IMG/VR virus record: IMGVR_UViG_3300028024_000077
Span: 1 to 64,000 of that record
DNA: 64,000 nucleotides
Strand: one strand, 5' to 3'
Origin: a virus
Each line of letters starts with the position of its first letter. Position 1 is the first letter of the stretch. The position numbers were made by a program, and so were the translations under genes. Below the pieces are notes generated by a model. The model ran no database searches and was not told the DNA's origin. It was given only the letters and a program-made list of their open reading frames with translations. This document shows positions 7,260-16,117 of this stretch, piece after piece.

Positions 7260-10200
7260 GTGCATTAAACTTCGCGCTCGGCGCGCGGACACACTTCTCG
7301 CTGGGCGAGTCCTTGCTGGCGCCGAAAGATGTGGTTAAGGAAGCGAAGAAGCGCGGCTACACCGCCGCTGCGCTCGCCGACACCATGACGGTCTCGTCTA
7401 TGATCGACTTCTCGAATGCCTGCAAAAAAGAGGGCATCAAGCCGATCGTGGGCGTGCGGCTGCGGATTGTCGATGACCCGACGGAGCGCAAGCCCAAGCG
7501 CGGCTCCGGCGTGAAGCGCAAAGACAACCGCCCCTGGTTCCCCAAGCTCTTCGCCAAGTCGCCGAAGGGTGTCGAGCGCATCATGCGCCTGCTCTCGCTC
7601 GCCAACAGCGCCGATCGCTTTTACGAGGTCGCGCGCCTTGGCTTTGACGATCTGCTGGCGGAACTGGACGGTAATGATCTCGTATTGCTTACGGGAGACT
7701 TCTACAGCGTCTTCCATCTGTCAGAGCATCGCGACAAGCTGCAAGCAATTGCGAGCCGTCTAGCGCCGTCTAATACGCTTGTAGAGCTGCTTCCAATCGA
7801 CACGCCGTTGTTCGATACGATCAATAAGCACGCGATTGGCGCATGCGTCGATCTGAGATTGGAGCCCATCATCACATTTCCAGCCCTCTATGAGAGCGCC
7901 GAGCATGCGACGACCCTGGACGTATTGAACGCGATCAGCCGGAATGTGGAGATCAGCGAGCCGTGGCACAACGTCTTGCCCTATCGCGGCTATGAGATCC
8001 CCGACCAGGCGTCTGCCATCGAGCGGGTGAATAAGTCGCGCCTCAACCTCAAGAAGCGCGGGCTGGAAGAAAACAAGCCGATCTGGCTGAAGGCGCTGCA
8101 AAACACTGGCAGCTTTGCCGCGCGGTTCGACTATGTCTGGTCGAAGATGCCGGTCTCGCTGCCGAAGCTCGCCGTGGACGAATACGCGACGCTCAAGGCG
8201 GAATGCGTCAAGGGCTGGAAGGAGCGCTTCGCAAAGCCGATTTTCGGGCATCAGCCGGACGATGCCACGCTGAAGGCAGAATATGTGCCGAGGCTGCAAT
8301 ACGAGCTTGGCGTCCTGAAAAAGATGGGCTTCGAGGGTTACTTCCTGCTCGTGCAGGATCTTGTCCGGTGGAGCAAGTCGCAGGGCATTCTGGTCGGGCC
8401 CGGTCGCGGCTCCGTCGGCGGCTCGCTGATCGCCTATTTGATGGGCATCACGGACGTTGACCCTATCCGCTTCAACCTGCTGTTCGAGCGCTTCATCAAT
8501 CCCGACCGCCTCGATTTGCCCGACGCCGACTTGGACTTCATGTCCGCTCGCCGGCACGAGGTCATCAAATACCTGGTCGAGAAATACGGCGCCGACAAGG
8601 TCGCAGGTATCTCGAATTACGGCACGCTGGCGTCAGCATCGGCGCTGCGCGACGTGGCGCGCGTCTACGGCGAGGATCTGAAGGAAATGACCTTCACGAA
8701 GCTCGTCCCCAAGGAACACGGCAAGTCGGTTTCCCTGGAGGAAGCCGCCAAAGCGATCCCCGATATCGACAAATACCGCCTGGCGAAGCCGGATATCTGG
8801 AAGCACGCCACCAAGCTGGAAGGGGCAATGCGCTCCTACGGCCGGCATGCCGCTGGCATCGTCGTGGGCGGTGTCCCGCTGATCGAGCGCGCCGTGGTCG
8901 AAAGCCGGCAGGGTGAGCCGACCGTCAATTGGGACAAGCGCGTCGTCGAAGACATGGGGCTGGTTAAAATGGACATTCTGGGTCTATCGACCCTGGACGT
9001 TCTCGACCACTGCATCAAGCATATCTGGAAGCGGCACACGAAGCACATCGACCTGCTATCCTTGCCGATCGATGACGAGCGCGTCCTGAATGCCTTCGGG
9101 AAGGGCGACACCATCGGCATCTTCCAGTTCGAAAGCGGCGGCATGAAAAAGCTGCTGAAGGATCTTGCTTTCGGCGGCCCGCTGACCTTCGAAGACCTCT
9201 CGGCCGCCACGGCGCTCTATCGACCGGGTCCGATGGACTCCGGCCTGCTTGACGAATACGTGGCGATTAAGCAAGGCGTCGGTGAGCCCAGCTATGAGCA
9301 TCCCAACATGAAGCCGGCCCTGGAGGCGACTTACGGCGTCATGGTCTATCAGGAGCAAGTCATGCAGCTTGCCCGAGACCTCGCCGGCATGACCTTTACC
9401 GAGTCCGACCATCTCCGCAAAGCGATGGGCAAGAAGGACAAGGATAAGATGGCCGAGCAGCGCGGCAAATGGGTTGACGGCTGCCAGAGCCATTCCGGCA
9501 TGTCCGAGAAATCAGCCCAGGAGCTATTCGACAAGATCGAGCTGTTCGCCGGCTACGCCTTCAACCGCAGCCACTCGGTCGAATATTCGCTGATCTCCTA
9601 CATCGCTATGTGGCTGAAGGTCTATTACCCGATCGAATTCTATGCCGCGTCGATGACGATCATGGATGAGGACAAAATACCTGGGATCTTGGCTGACGCG
9701 AAGTCCCGAGGCATCGTGGTCATGCCGCCGGATATCAACGAGTCCTCTGGCATCTTTGAGATCCTGAACGACAAGACGCTCCTGATCCCATTCAACCGGC
9801 TCAAGGGCATTTCGGACAATACGACGGGCGCCATCCTGTTCGCGCGCAGTGAGGGCGGCAAGTTCAAGGACAAAGCCGACTTCATCACGCGGGTCGAAAA
9901 GCGCCGCTGCAACATCCGTCACCAAGAAATTCTCGATCGCATTGGTGCCTTTGCCCGCATCGAGCCCGGCCAGCTACCCTCGACCCACGAAAGCCGTCTC
10001 AAGGATCAGATCGAGCTACTGCCAGGTTTGACCGTGCAGGCGGTCAAAGTCAGCCGCGACATGGTGACGAGCCCCTTCGCCAAGGTCAGGCTCAATGCGC
10101 TGGTCGAGGAATGGCGGAGCTGCAAGAACTGCTTGCTGGCCGGCGGGTGTCACCCGAAGCCCTTCCTCGGCAAAGAGCCCAAGTTCATGGTCGTCACCGA

Positions 10201-10633
10201 CGGCCCGAGCTGGACGGAAGAAGAAAATGACCGCATTGCAATGGGCAGCTCGTTTAGCTACGTGCATGAAGCGATGCTAGTTGCCGAGCTGGCCAAAAAG
10301 GATGCCTATTTCACGACCCTGATCAAGTCACCCAAGCCGGAAGGGGAGAAGTTCTTCCCGAACGAGGTTCTCAAGGCTTGCCCGTCTTATCTGGATCGCG
10401 AGATCGAGATCCTGAAACCGCCACTGATTGTGGCCCTGGGTAGCAATGCTGCCCGGCATTTCGTTCCCGAGTTGAAGGGCGGCGTCGCTGAACACAATGG
10501 TATGCTGCACTACAGCCGCGAACTCGATGCCACGATCATCATTGGAATTTCGCCTGGCATGATCGCGTTCGACGGTGGTAAGCAAAGGCTGTTGAACGAC
10601 GTTTTCATGAAGGCAAAGGAACTGTTGGAGTGA
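7256..10633 (+). CDS. dnaE-like: DNA polymerase III alpha-type polymerase fused to a UDG-like domain
   Basis: A 1125-aa C-family replicative polymerase. An N-terminal PHP-like domain (1-about 260) lacks most metal-binding His/Asp residues (RTHFSLGE and LADTMTV where HxHxxxS and DHG are usual). The palm has GPGRGSVGGS and the aspartate motif LPDADLDF (about 420-427), then YGRHAAGIVV and YRPGPMDSG. From about residue 945 a uracil-DNA-glycosylase family-4-like domain replaces the usual OB/tau-binding tail: CKNC, TDGPSW in place of GEAPG, and PPLIVALGSNAARHF. One expected iron-sulfur cysteine appears replaced by serine (IKSPKP). It probably replicates the phage genome. The UDG-like part may sense uracil rather than excise it. 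Confidence 0.9.
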   Translation: MSALNFALGARTHFSLGESLLAPKDVVKEAKKRGYTAAALADTMTVSSMIDFSNACKKEGIKPIVGVRLRIVDDPTERKPKRGSGVKRKDNRPWFPKLFAKSPKGVERIMRLLSLANSADRFYEVARLGFDDLLAELDGNDLVLLTGDFYSVFHLSEHRDKLQAIASRLAPSNTLVELLPIDTPLFDTINKHAIGACVDLRLEPIITFPALYESAEHATTLDVLNAISRNVEISEPWHNVLPYRGYEIPDQASAIERVNKSRLNLKKRGLEENKPIWLKALQNTGSFAARFDYVWSKMPVSLPKLAVDEYATLKAECVKGWKERFAKPIFGHQPDDATLKAEYVPRLQYELGVLKKMGFEGYFLLVQDLVRWSKSQGILVGPGRGSVGGSLIAYLMGITDVDPIRFNLLFERFINPDRLDLPDADLDFMSARRHEVIKYLVEKYGADKVAGISNYGTLASASALRDVARVYGEDLKEMTFTKLVPKEHGKSVSLEEAAKAIPDIDKYRLAKPDIWKHATKLEGAMRSYGRHAAGIVVGGVPLIERAVVESRQGEPTVNWDKRVVEDMGLVKMDILGLSTLDVLDHCIKHIWKRHTKHIDLLSLPIDDERVLNAFGKGDTIGIFQFESGGMKKLLKDLAFGGPLTFEDLSAATALYRPGPMDSGLLDEYVAIKQGVGEPSYEHPNMKPALEATYGVMVYQEQVMQLARDLAGMTFTESDHLRKAMGKKDKDKMAEQRGKWVDGCQSHSGMSEKSAQELFDKIELFAGYAFNRSHSVEYSLISYIAMWLKVYYPIEFYAASMTIMDEDKIPGILADAKSRGIVVMPPDINESSGIFEILNDKTLLIPFNRLKGISDNTTGAILFARSEGGKFKDKADFITRVEKRRCNIRHQEILDRIGAFARIEPGQLPSTHESRLKDQIELLPGLTVQAVKVSRDMVTSPFAKVRLNALVEEWRSCKNCLLAGGCHPKPFLGKEPKFMVVTDGPSWTEEENDRIAMGSSFSYVHEAMLVAELAKKDAYFTTLIKSPKPEGEKFFPNEVLKACPSYLDREIEILKPPLIVALGSNAARHFVPELKGGVAEHNGMLHYSRELDATIIIGISPGMIAFDGGKQRLLNDVFMKAKELLE

Positions 10634-10836
10634 GTTGGGAGAAACTGTGGGTGTTGATCGGTGGCATTGCTGTCATCGTGATGGGTGGGGGTTACTTCTG
10701 GTTCTCGGTCTACCCGGAGGTATATCCGACGAACATCGCCAAGGCGAACAGGCTGGCGGAATGCGAGGCTACCAGTCCAAACTTCAATCGCTGGAGCGAG
10801 AAGTCGCGCGTGTTCTGCTACATTACCACGCCATAA
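10630..10836 (+). CDS. Small membrane-anchored protein
   Basis: A 68-aa protein starting at GTG, overlapping the polymerase stop (GTGA). One N-terminal transmembrane segment (about residues 6-26, VLIGGIAVIVMGGGYFWF) is followed by a short polar tail with two cysteines. Not recognised. Translational coupling to the polymerase argues it is real. Confidence 0.6.
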   Translation: MSWEKLWVLIGGIAVIVMGGGYFWFSVYPEVYPTNIAKANRLAECEATSPNFNRWSEKSRVFCYITTP

Positions 10837-10887
10837 GCCACCAGAAGATCGGCACTAACCTGCCGATTTTCTTTTTCCCAAGAAGAT

Positions 10888-10903
10888 AAGTCACTATTTA
10901 CTT
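10888..10903. promoter_or_regulatory. 16-bp palindrome site (perfect)
   Basis: AAGTCA-CTAT-TTACTT, followed by TATAGT about 15 bp downstream. It lies 48 bp before the next gene. Confidence 0.8.
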
Positions 10904-10950
10904 CATTTCCCAGACTATAGTTAGTACAGTCGATCTCACGGAGCAGTTAG

Positions 10951-11433
10951 ATGGAGTTGAAAACTTTCTTTACGCCAGAGGAGCTGAAAGCTGACCTAGC
11001 GTTTTCGGATGCGGATCTGCACACGGCCATGATGAAACAGGCGCCGTTGTTTGCTCACTACGCGTCCATCGCAGCCCGCGCTCAGAAGCAGGCTGACGAC
11101 ATGAAGATGATCCTCGAAATTACCGAGGGCAAAGTGGACAAGGATCTTCGCAATCAGGCGGCAGCCGCCGGCGAGAAGATCACCGAGGCGTCACTGTCCA
11201 AGGCGCTTGTCCGCAGTTCGAAATACGTCGAGGCGCTCCGGCGCTACAACGACGCAAGGATGATCGCAGACCTGGCGCGCAACGCCTTGGAAGCGTTCAA
11301 GCAACGCCGCGACATGCTGGTTCAGATCGGCGTGACGCAGCGTGAAGAGATGAAGGGCGACCTTCTGATCAAGGCGCGCGAGCGGACTCTCGATGAGAAG
11401 AAGGCGGGCGTTTTGGGAAAAGTTAGCGCGTGA
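10951..11433 (+). CDS. Hypothetical helical protein of the recombination module
   Basis: A 160-aa, almost entirely helical, charged protein with coiled-coil character (ARAQKQADDMKMILEITEG; ALVRSSKYVEALRRYNDAR). It contains no catalytic motif. It sits directly before the SSB gene in its own palindrome-controlled unit. The size and helical content would fit a recombination-mediator or loading protein, but that is only an inference from position. Confidence 0.55.
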   Translation: MELKTFFTPEELKADLAFSDADLHTAMMKQAPLFAHYASIAARAQKQADDMKMILEITEGKVDKDLRNQAAAAGEKITEASLSKALVRSSKYVEALRRYNDARMIADLARNALEAFKQRRDMLVQIGVTQREEMKGDLLIKARERTLDEKKAGVLGKVSA

Positions 11434-11451
11434 CAATTTCCTCTTAGAAAT

Positions 11452-11467
11452 AAGTCACCGCTTACTA
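11452..11467. promoter_or_regulatory. 16-bp palindrome site (one mismatch)
   Basis: AAGTCA-CCGC-TTACTA, directly followed by TATTATAG, a plausible -10 element for the SSB gene. Confidence 0.75.
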
Positions 11468-11543
11468 TATTATAGTTGTGAAAGTAAGTCGCGAATGAGC
11501 GGCGAGGTTCACAGTCATTCAAGCGATAAAAGGAAAGCAAAAG

Positions 11544-12527
11544 ATGGCAAGCACTGCCGAATTACTCGAAAAGATCAAGCAGAAGAAGCAGGCGATCCAG
11601 CAGGCTTCGGGCCGCCGGGTCAAGACGCTGAAGCCCACCCCCGGTAAGAGCCGTTGGCGCATTCTTCCGTCCTGGCGCGGTGATGGGCAGCAGTTCTGGC
11701 ACGATTTCGGCCAGCACTTCATCAAGAATACCGCTGGCGAATTGCAGGCGGTTTACGTCTGCCTCAGCAAGACGTATGGCGATGACCGCCCCTGCGAGGT
11801 CTGCAACAGCCTGTCTTCGGCGATCAAGGCTTGTGATGACGATACCGTCATCGAGAAGCTGAAGGAAGCGTCCTCGAAGGGCCGCATCCTGCTCAACGCC
11901 CTTCACCTCGATGGTGAAGATCCCAAGACGCCGGGTATCCTGGAACTGACCCCGACCACGTTCGAGAAGTTCCTCGACCTGTTCGCCGAATACGAAGATC
12001 TGATGGATCTCGACGCCGGCCGCGACATCATCATCACGCGCACTGGCTCGGGCCTCAACACCGAATACAGCATCATGGTTGGTGCGAAGACGGTGAAGGT
12101 CGATCGCGCAATTCTGCCCAAGCTTCACAACTTGGACGAATACGTCGCCCAGGAATACGAGGAGGGCAAGAAGAAGGCCCTCGCGGCGATCGGCAATGTA
12201 TCCGGTCGTCTCTCGGCAGCCGGCGGCGCTGGTCTGCTCACTGGCCCGAAGGGTGGCTCCCGGCCGACCCCGAAGGACGAAGACCTGGATGACGATATCC
12301 CTTTTGACGAGTCCTCGCCGATCGGCGGCGAGGTGATCGAAGGGAAGGCAACGGAAGTGAAGGAGCCGGCGCCGACCCCGCCCAAGGCGGCTTCTGAGAC
12401 CACTCCCGCGCCGAGCGCCCCGAAGAAACCCGATCCGAAGCTGGCAGTTGAAGAAGTGCCCGCTGCGGATATCGCAGGGTCTTACTCGGACGCTGAGATC
12501 GACGCCTTGCTCGGCGATCTCGACTAA
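11544..12527 (+). CDS. Single-stranded DNA-binding protein, T4 gp32-like
   Basis: A 327-aa ssDNA-binding protein. The basic N-terminus (KKQAIQQASGRRVKTLK) is followed by an OB-fold region with a gp32-type zinc site (PCEVCNS plus nearby Cys, residues about 72-95). The C-terminal third is a disordered Pro/Ala/Lys/Glu linker ending in acidic segments (DEDLDDDIPFDE and DAEIDALLGDLD). Such acidic tails recruit replication partners in gp32 and SSB. It protects ssDNA and coordinates polymerase, RecA and exonuclease. AAGG ribosome site; own palindrome site upstream. Confidence 0.85.
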   Translation: MASTAELLEKIKQKKQAIQQASGRRVKTLKPTPGKSRWRILPSWRGDGQQFWHDFGQHFIKNTAGELQAVYVCLSKTYGDDRPCEVCNSLSSAIKACDDDTVIEKLKEASSKGRILLNALHLDGEDPKTPGILELTPTTFEKFLDLFAEYEDLMDLDAGRDIIITRTGSGLNTEYSIMVGAKTVKVDRAILPKLHNLDEYVAQEYEEGKKKALAAIGNVSGRLSAAGGAGLLTGPKGGSRPTPKDEDLDDDIPFDESSPIGGEVIEGKATEVKEPAPTPPKAASETTPAPSAPKKPDPKLAVEEVPAADIAGSYSDAEIDALLGDLD

Positions 12528-12535
12528 ACGGAGCG

Positions 12536-12562
12536 GACGCGGGTCTCCCCAACCCGCGTCCC
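12536..12562 (+). terminator. Hairpin after the SSB gene
   Basis: GGACGCGGGT and ACCCGCGTCC form a perfect 10-bp stem with a 7-base loop, followed by CCTCGCTCC rather than a T-run. It may attenuate transcription or protect the mRNA 3' end. Confidence 0.55.
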
Positions 12563-12581
12563 TCGCTCCTCAGAGAGCCCC

Positions 12582-13496
12582 ATGAAGCATTATCTCATCA
12601 TTGACGGCAACAGCATTGGCTTTGCTGCCCACAACACGACCGTCCTCACGGTCGCCGGCAAGCAAGTCCAGGCGATCTTTGGCTTTCTCAGGACGGTCAG
12701 GAAGATGGTCGAGACCTATGGGTCCGGCGGTGTTCTGATCCTCTGGGACGGCAAGTCATGGCGCAAGGAAGCCTACTCGTTTTACAAGGCTGACCGAGAC
12801 AAAGACCCGAAGATCGCTGCGGCGCGAGCGCATTACAAAACGCAGCGGCCGTCAATCGCGCGAGCCTGCAAGCTACTCGGTCTCCCCCAGTTGTTCGCTC
12901 CCAACCTGGAAGCGGATGATCTCGCCGGGATGCTTGTGCCGCGCGCCGTTGCAAAGGGCGCCCGCGTAACGATGGCAACCGGCGATCAGGACTGGCTTCA
13001 GCTTGTCCAGCCCGGCGTCGTCTGGATGGACTTCGTTCGCGAGAAGATCGTCACCACCAAGAATTTCCAGGAGTTCACCGGCTACGTGAATGCCGCCGCC
13101 TTTTTGCAGGGTAAGGCACTTCGCGGTGACAGCTCCGACAAAATTCCGGGTGTTGGCGGCATCGGCGAGAAGGGCGCGGCGGAGATGCTGGAGAAGTGGG
13201 GCTCTGTTGAGGGGTTTCTTGAAGCCTTCAATGGCGGCAAGATCGAGAAGCCGGGCAAAAAGCTGGTGACGTTCGCCACGAACGCTGCCGGCGGCGTCGA
13301 TAACTTCCACCGCAACATGGAGATCATGGATCTCCGCAGTCCCGCCATCCCAAAGCCGACCAAGTTGCACAAGACCGCCAAGCCGCTCGATGAGGAAGGC
13401 TTCACGGAATTCTGCGCTGAGCTGGCTTTCCATTCCATCCTTCGTGAACTCGACAAGTGGCTGACGCCATTTAAGAAAGGAATTTCCCATGCGTGA
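12582..13496 (+). CDS. 5'-3' exonuclease / flap endonuclease
   Basis: A 304-aa FEN-family nuclease. Metal-binding acidic motifs are visible: IIDGNSI (about residue 5), NLEADDLAG (about 108-116) and ATGDQDWLQL (about 130-139). The helix-hairpin-helix GDSSDKIPGVGGIGEKGA (about 183-200) binds DNA. The family removes RNA primers and 5' flaps at the replication fork. It lies between SSB and RecA, consistent with the replisome. The stop overlaps the next start by 8 bases. Confidence 0.9.
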   Translation: MKHYLIIDGNSIGFAAHNTTVLTVAGKQVQAIFGFLRTVRKMVETYGSGGVLILWDGKSWRKEAYSFYKADRDKDPKIAAARAHYKTQRPSIARACKLLGLPQLFAPNLEADDLAGMLVPRAVAKGARVTMATGDQDWLQLVQPGVVWMDFVREKIVTTKNFQEFTGYVNAAAFLQGKALRGDSSDKIPGVGGIGEKGAAEMLEKWGSVEGFLEAFNGGKIEKPGKKLVTFATNAAGGVDNFHRNMEIMDLRSPAIPKPTKLHKTAKPLDEEGFTEFCAELAFHSILRELDKWLTPFKKGISHA

Positions 13497-13725
13497 AGCT
13501 AAGCAGGCCCGTTTCAAAGAACAGGTCACCGATCGTCTCCAGCAGATCAAGAAGCAGTTCGAGGCGTTGACGGCGCTCGTGGACAAGAGCCCGGAACTCT
13601 ACGACGCGGATATCCAGGGCAAGGTTCACTCCTATGTCGCCGGCGCAAACGACCAGTTGTCGGGCTTCGCCGACAGCCGCCGTGGTCTGCGCTCCAATTC
13701 CACTTTCGCCGACGTGACGCTGTAA
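13489..13725 (+). CDS. Hypothetical small helical protein
   Basis: A 78-aa protein with a basic helical N-terminus (KQARFKEQVTDRLQQIKKQF) and no recognised family. It overlaps the exonuclease end by 8 bases and is 9 bases from the next gene, so it is translated as part of the replication operon. Confidence 0.6.
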   Translation: MREAKQARFKEQVTDRLQQIKKQFEALTALVDKSPELYDADIQGKVHSYVAGANDQLSGFADSRRGLRSNSTFADVTL

Positions 13726-13734
13726 GGAGCAATC

Positions 13735-14007
13735 ATGCAGTACATTCTCGAAGGGTTGGCCGCCTACGGCCTGATTGGCGCTGTGTTTGCGCTCGCCGTT
13801 GCGCGCCGCATCTGGGCGGAGCGCGCTAATCACGTTGCTACGCTGTTCGGCCAGATCCTCTGGCTGATCCTGGCGCTGTGGATCGTGGTCGTCATCTGGC
13901 CATTCTTCCTCGTGATCATGGTCAAGTCGCTGATCGTCTTCGTCAAGATGAAGATCTCGGAAGGCTTCTCCAGCGTCGAGGACGACTTCAAGGGCGGGAT
14001 CAAGTAA
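13735..14007 (+). CDS. Small membrane protein
   Basis: A 90-aa protein with two hydrophobic segments: about residues 6-22 (GLAAYGLIGAVFALAVA) and 35-66 (LFGQILWLILALWIVVVIW). AAGGAGC ribosome site. Unrecognised. Its TAA overlaps the RecA start codon (TAATG), so the two are translationally coupled. Confidence 0.6.
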   Translation: MQYILEGLAAYGLIGAVFALAVARRIWAERANHVATLFGQILWLILALWIVVVIWPFFLVIMVKSLIVFVKMKISEGFSSVEDDFKGGIK

Positions 14008-15038
14008 TGAGCAAGGGCGACGCACTAGCTAAGGCGCTGTTGAGCGCCATCGGCGACAATGCGGACAATCAAGCGGTGTCGCAATTCATCGACACTGGCT
14101 ACGCTCCGCTCAATCGCATCATCAGCGGTCGGTATGACGGCGGCTTGCCATTTGGTCGTTGCGTCGAGATGTTCGGCGCGTCGTCTTCGGGCAAGACCGC
14201 GCTCGCAACCGATTGGATGGTCACGGCTCAGAAGATGGGCGGCGTGGCGATCTTTATCGACTGGGAGCGCTCCTTCAACGTCAATCTGGCGGTGTCGTTC
14301 GGCCTCAAAACCGAGCGCCCCTTCTGGATCTACAAGAAGCCCAAGACGTGGGAAGAGGGCAACACGATTGCCGCCAAGGCGTGTCAGATCATTCGGAACT
14401 CCGAGATGATCCCGGCCTCGGCGCCGATCCTGGTAGTCTTTGACTCGATCGCCGCTGCCCTGCCGAAGTCGATGACTGACAAGGACATCGACGAATACAC
14501 CATGAACGACACCACCGCATTGGCTCGGGTGACCTCCACGACGTTGAAGTCCATGTCGAGCTGGGCGGAGGAGTATAACTCCACGTTCCTCTACTTGAAC
14601 CAGATCCGGCTCAAGCCGGGCGTGGTGTACGGCAATCCGCAGACCACCCCCGGCGGCATGGCCATGGAGTTCTATTCGACGGTTCGTCTGTCGCTTGGCC
14701 GGACAAAGATCGTCGCGGGCAGCGATAAGGAATTCGTCGGCCAGAAGATCAATATCAATTGCGTCAAATCGAAGCTGACCAAGCCGTTCCAGGAATGCTC
14801 CATGAACCTCATGTTCGATGACGCAGGCACGGCGGTATTCGACAAGGTGCTCTCCCTGATCGACCACCTGGTCGAAGAGAAAGCTTTGACCATGAGCGGC
14901 GCTCGCGTCGCGTGGATCGACGGCAAGACCTTCCACAAGAGCGAGCTTGCCAAGAAGCTCGTCAAGGAAGGCGCGGTCGCGGAACTGGTCAAGCTGTTGC
15001 CGCCCACCGGCGCAGCAGAAAAAGAAGCTGCCGCTTAA
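14007..15038 (+). CDS. recA-like: RecA-type recombinase (UvsX-like)
   Basis: A 343-aa RecA/UvsX-family recombinase. Walker A is GASSSGKTALA (about 56-66), Walker B is ILVVFDSIAA (about 143-152), and LNQIRLKPG is the L2-adjacent strand with the conserved Gln. It lacks the long C-terminal domain of bacterial RecA, as phage versions do. It forms filaments on ssDNA for strand exchange and recombination-dependent replication with the SSB and SbcCD homologues nearby. The start is ATG 14007, overlapping the previous stop. An upstream in-frame extension is antisense-like and not credible. Confidence 0.9.
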   Translation: MSKGDALAKALLSAIGDNADNQAVSQFIDTGYAPLNRIISGRYDGGLPFGRCVEMFGASSSGKTALATDWMVTAQKMGGVAIFIDWERSFNVNLAVSFGLKTERPFWIYKKPKTWEEGNTIAAKACQIIRNSEMIPASAPILVVFDSIAAALPKSMTDKDIDEYTMNDTTALARVTSTTLKSMSSWAEEYNSTFLYLNQIRLKPGVVYGNPQTTPGGMAMEFYSTVRLSLGRTKIVAGSDKEFVGQKININCVKSKLTKPFQECSMNLMFDDAGTAVFDKVLSLIDHLVEEKALTMSGARVAWIDGKTFHKSELAKKLVKEGAVAELVKLLPPTGAAEKEAAA

Positions 15039-15103
15039 TTTCCTCAATTGACGATTTGGGGTCGAAGCACAATGCTCTACTCTCGAACACTCGGGAGTAG
15101 GGC

Positions 15104-15685
15104 ATGGCTTCTTTAAAGCAGATCAAGGCGCGGGTTAAACTGGTCGATGGCTACTTCACCTTGGAGACTGTCGTCGAACAGCGGAAGCGCATCAATCTGT
15201 GCGACCAATGTGGTCTTGGAGCAAGATGCTCCATTCGATCAACGGTCGCGAAATTGAACAAGGAAGGCGTGGTAATTCTGCCGGTGAAAACCTGCAAGGA
15301 ATTTCGGCATCGCATCCCCTTCCAAAGTGAGCGTGGGCTTATCAAAGACCGGGTCAATACCTTCCGCATGGGTGCAGCCTGGTCTGGCCGGATCGATCCG
15401 GGCAACATCGTCCTCTTGACCAACAGCAAGACCGGCGCGGTGTATGGCGAGGCGGAAGTGATCGAGAAGCATGTCGGTTCTTTCGAAGAGATGGCGACGG
15501 CGCACGCGCTCAATAACCACATGCTGATAGATAGCGGGGAAGCCGATCCCGTGGAGGCAATGTATACGATCCTGCAAAAGTCCTATGGCCCGCTGTATGT
15601 GAGCCGCGACAAGCAGGTATCGGTCATTTACTGGAAGTGGCTGGGACATGGCGCGGAGCAAGAAGGAGAAGCCCTACAGCGTTGA
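15104..15685 (+). CDS. Hypothetical protein with Cys cluster and ASCH/PUA-like region
   Basis: A 193-aa protein. Four cysteines (LCDQCGLGARC, then TCKEF) near residues 33-63 could bind metal. Residues about 85-170 (FRMGAAWSGRIDPGNIVLLTNS through YGEAEVIEKHVGSF) look like a small beta-barrel of the ASCH/PUA type that binds RNA or nucleotides. This is a weak fold impression. The end overlaps the next gene by 38 bases. Confidence 0.55.
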   Translation: MASLKQIKARVKLVDGYFTLETVVEQRKRINLCDQCGLGARCSIRSTVAKLNKEGVVILPVKTCKEFRHRIPFQSERGLIKDRVNTFRMGAAWSGRIDPGNIVLLTNSKTGAVYGEAEVIEKHVGSFEEMATAHALNNHMLIDSGEADPVEAMYTILQKSYGPLYVSRDKQVSVIYWKWLGHGAEQEGEALQR

Positions 15686-16046
15686 GCTGATCAAGAGGGG
15701 CAGCCGCAAATACGGCGAGATCAGGACATTCCCTGACGGGCGAACAATCTATGTCGCCTATCGCCGGATGAAAGACATCTTCCGCAACGGCCACAAAACC
15801 TACTCTGGCGCCTTCCGCACAAACGAGGCTTTCTGGGCATTCGACCTAGACATTCTCCTCAAGATGCGCCACCGCAAAATCCAATTCATTGGCGTACTCG
15901 TGAGAGAGAACGACGACCTCTATCTGACGCGCATGGAATGGGCGTCAGATCCTTCCAAGACACGCCTGGTTCAACGCGGCGGCGTTCTCATGCGGAACGT
16001 CCCGTTTGAGCTATTCACCAAAAAACCCGGTGTCGTTCGTCTGTAA
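15648..16046 (+). CDS. Hypothetical protein
   Basis: A 132-aa basic protein (MARSKKEKPYSVELIKRGSR) with mixed alpha/beta pattern and many aromatics. Not recognised. It overlaps the previous gene by 38 bases and ends 5 bases before a palindrome site. The ribosome site AAGAAGGAGAAG is inside the start region, and the coupled arrangement supports it as real. Confidence 0.55.
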   Translation: MARSKKEKPYSVELIKRGSRKYGEIRTFPDGRTIYVAYRRMKDIFRNGHKTYSGAFRTNEAFWAFDLDILLKMRHRKIQFIGVLVRENDDLYLTRMEWASDPSKTRLVQRGGVLMRNVPFELFTKKPGVVRL

Positions 16047-16050
16047 AAAT

Positions 16051-16066
16051 AAGTAATCGCTTATTG
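16051..16066. promoter_or_regulatory. 16-bp palindrome site (two mismatches)
   Basis: AAGTAA-TCGC-TTATTG, followed by the small inverted repeat GCTCCCAGTGAGC. It lies 52 bp before the SbcD-like gene. Confidence 0.65.
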
Positions 16067-16117
16067 TGCTCCCAGTGAGCAAGCGATACAGTCGAGCGAC
16101 ATGATAACGAGGGACAG

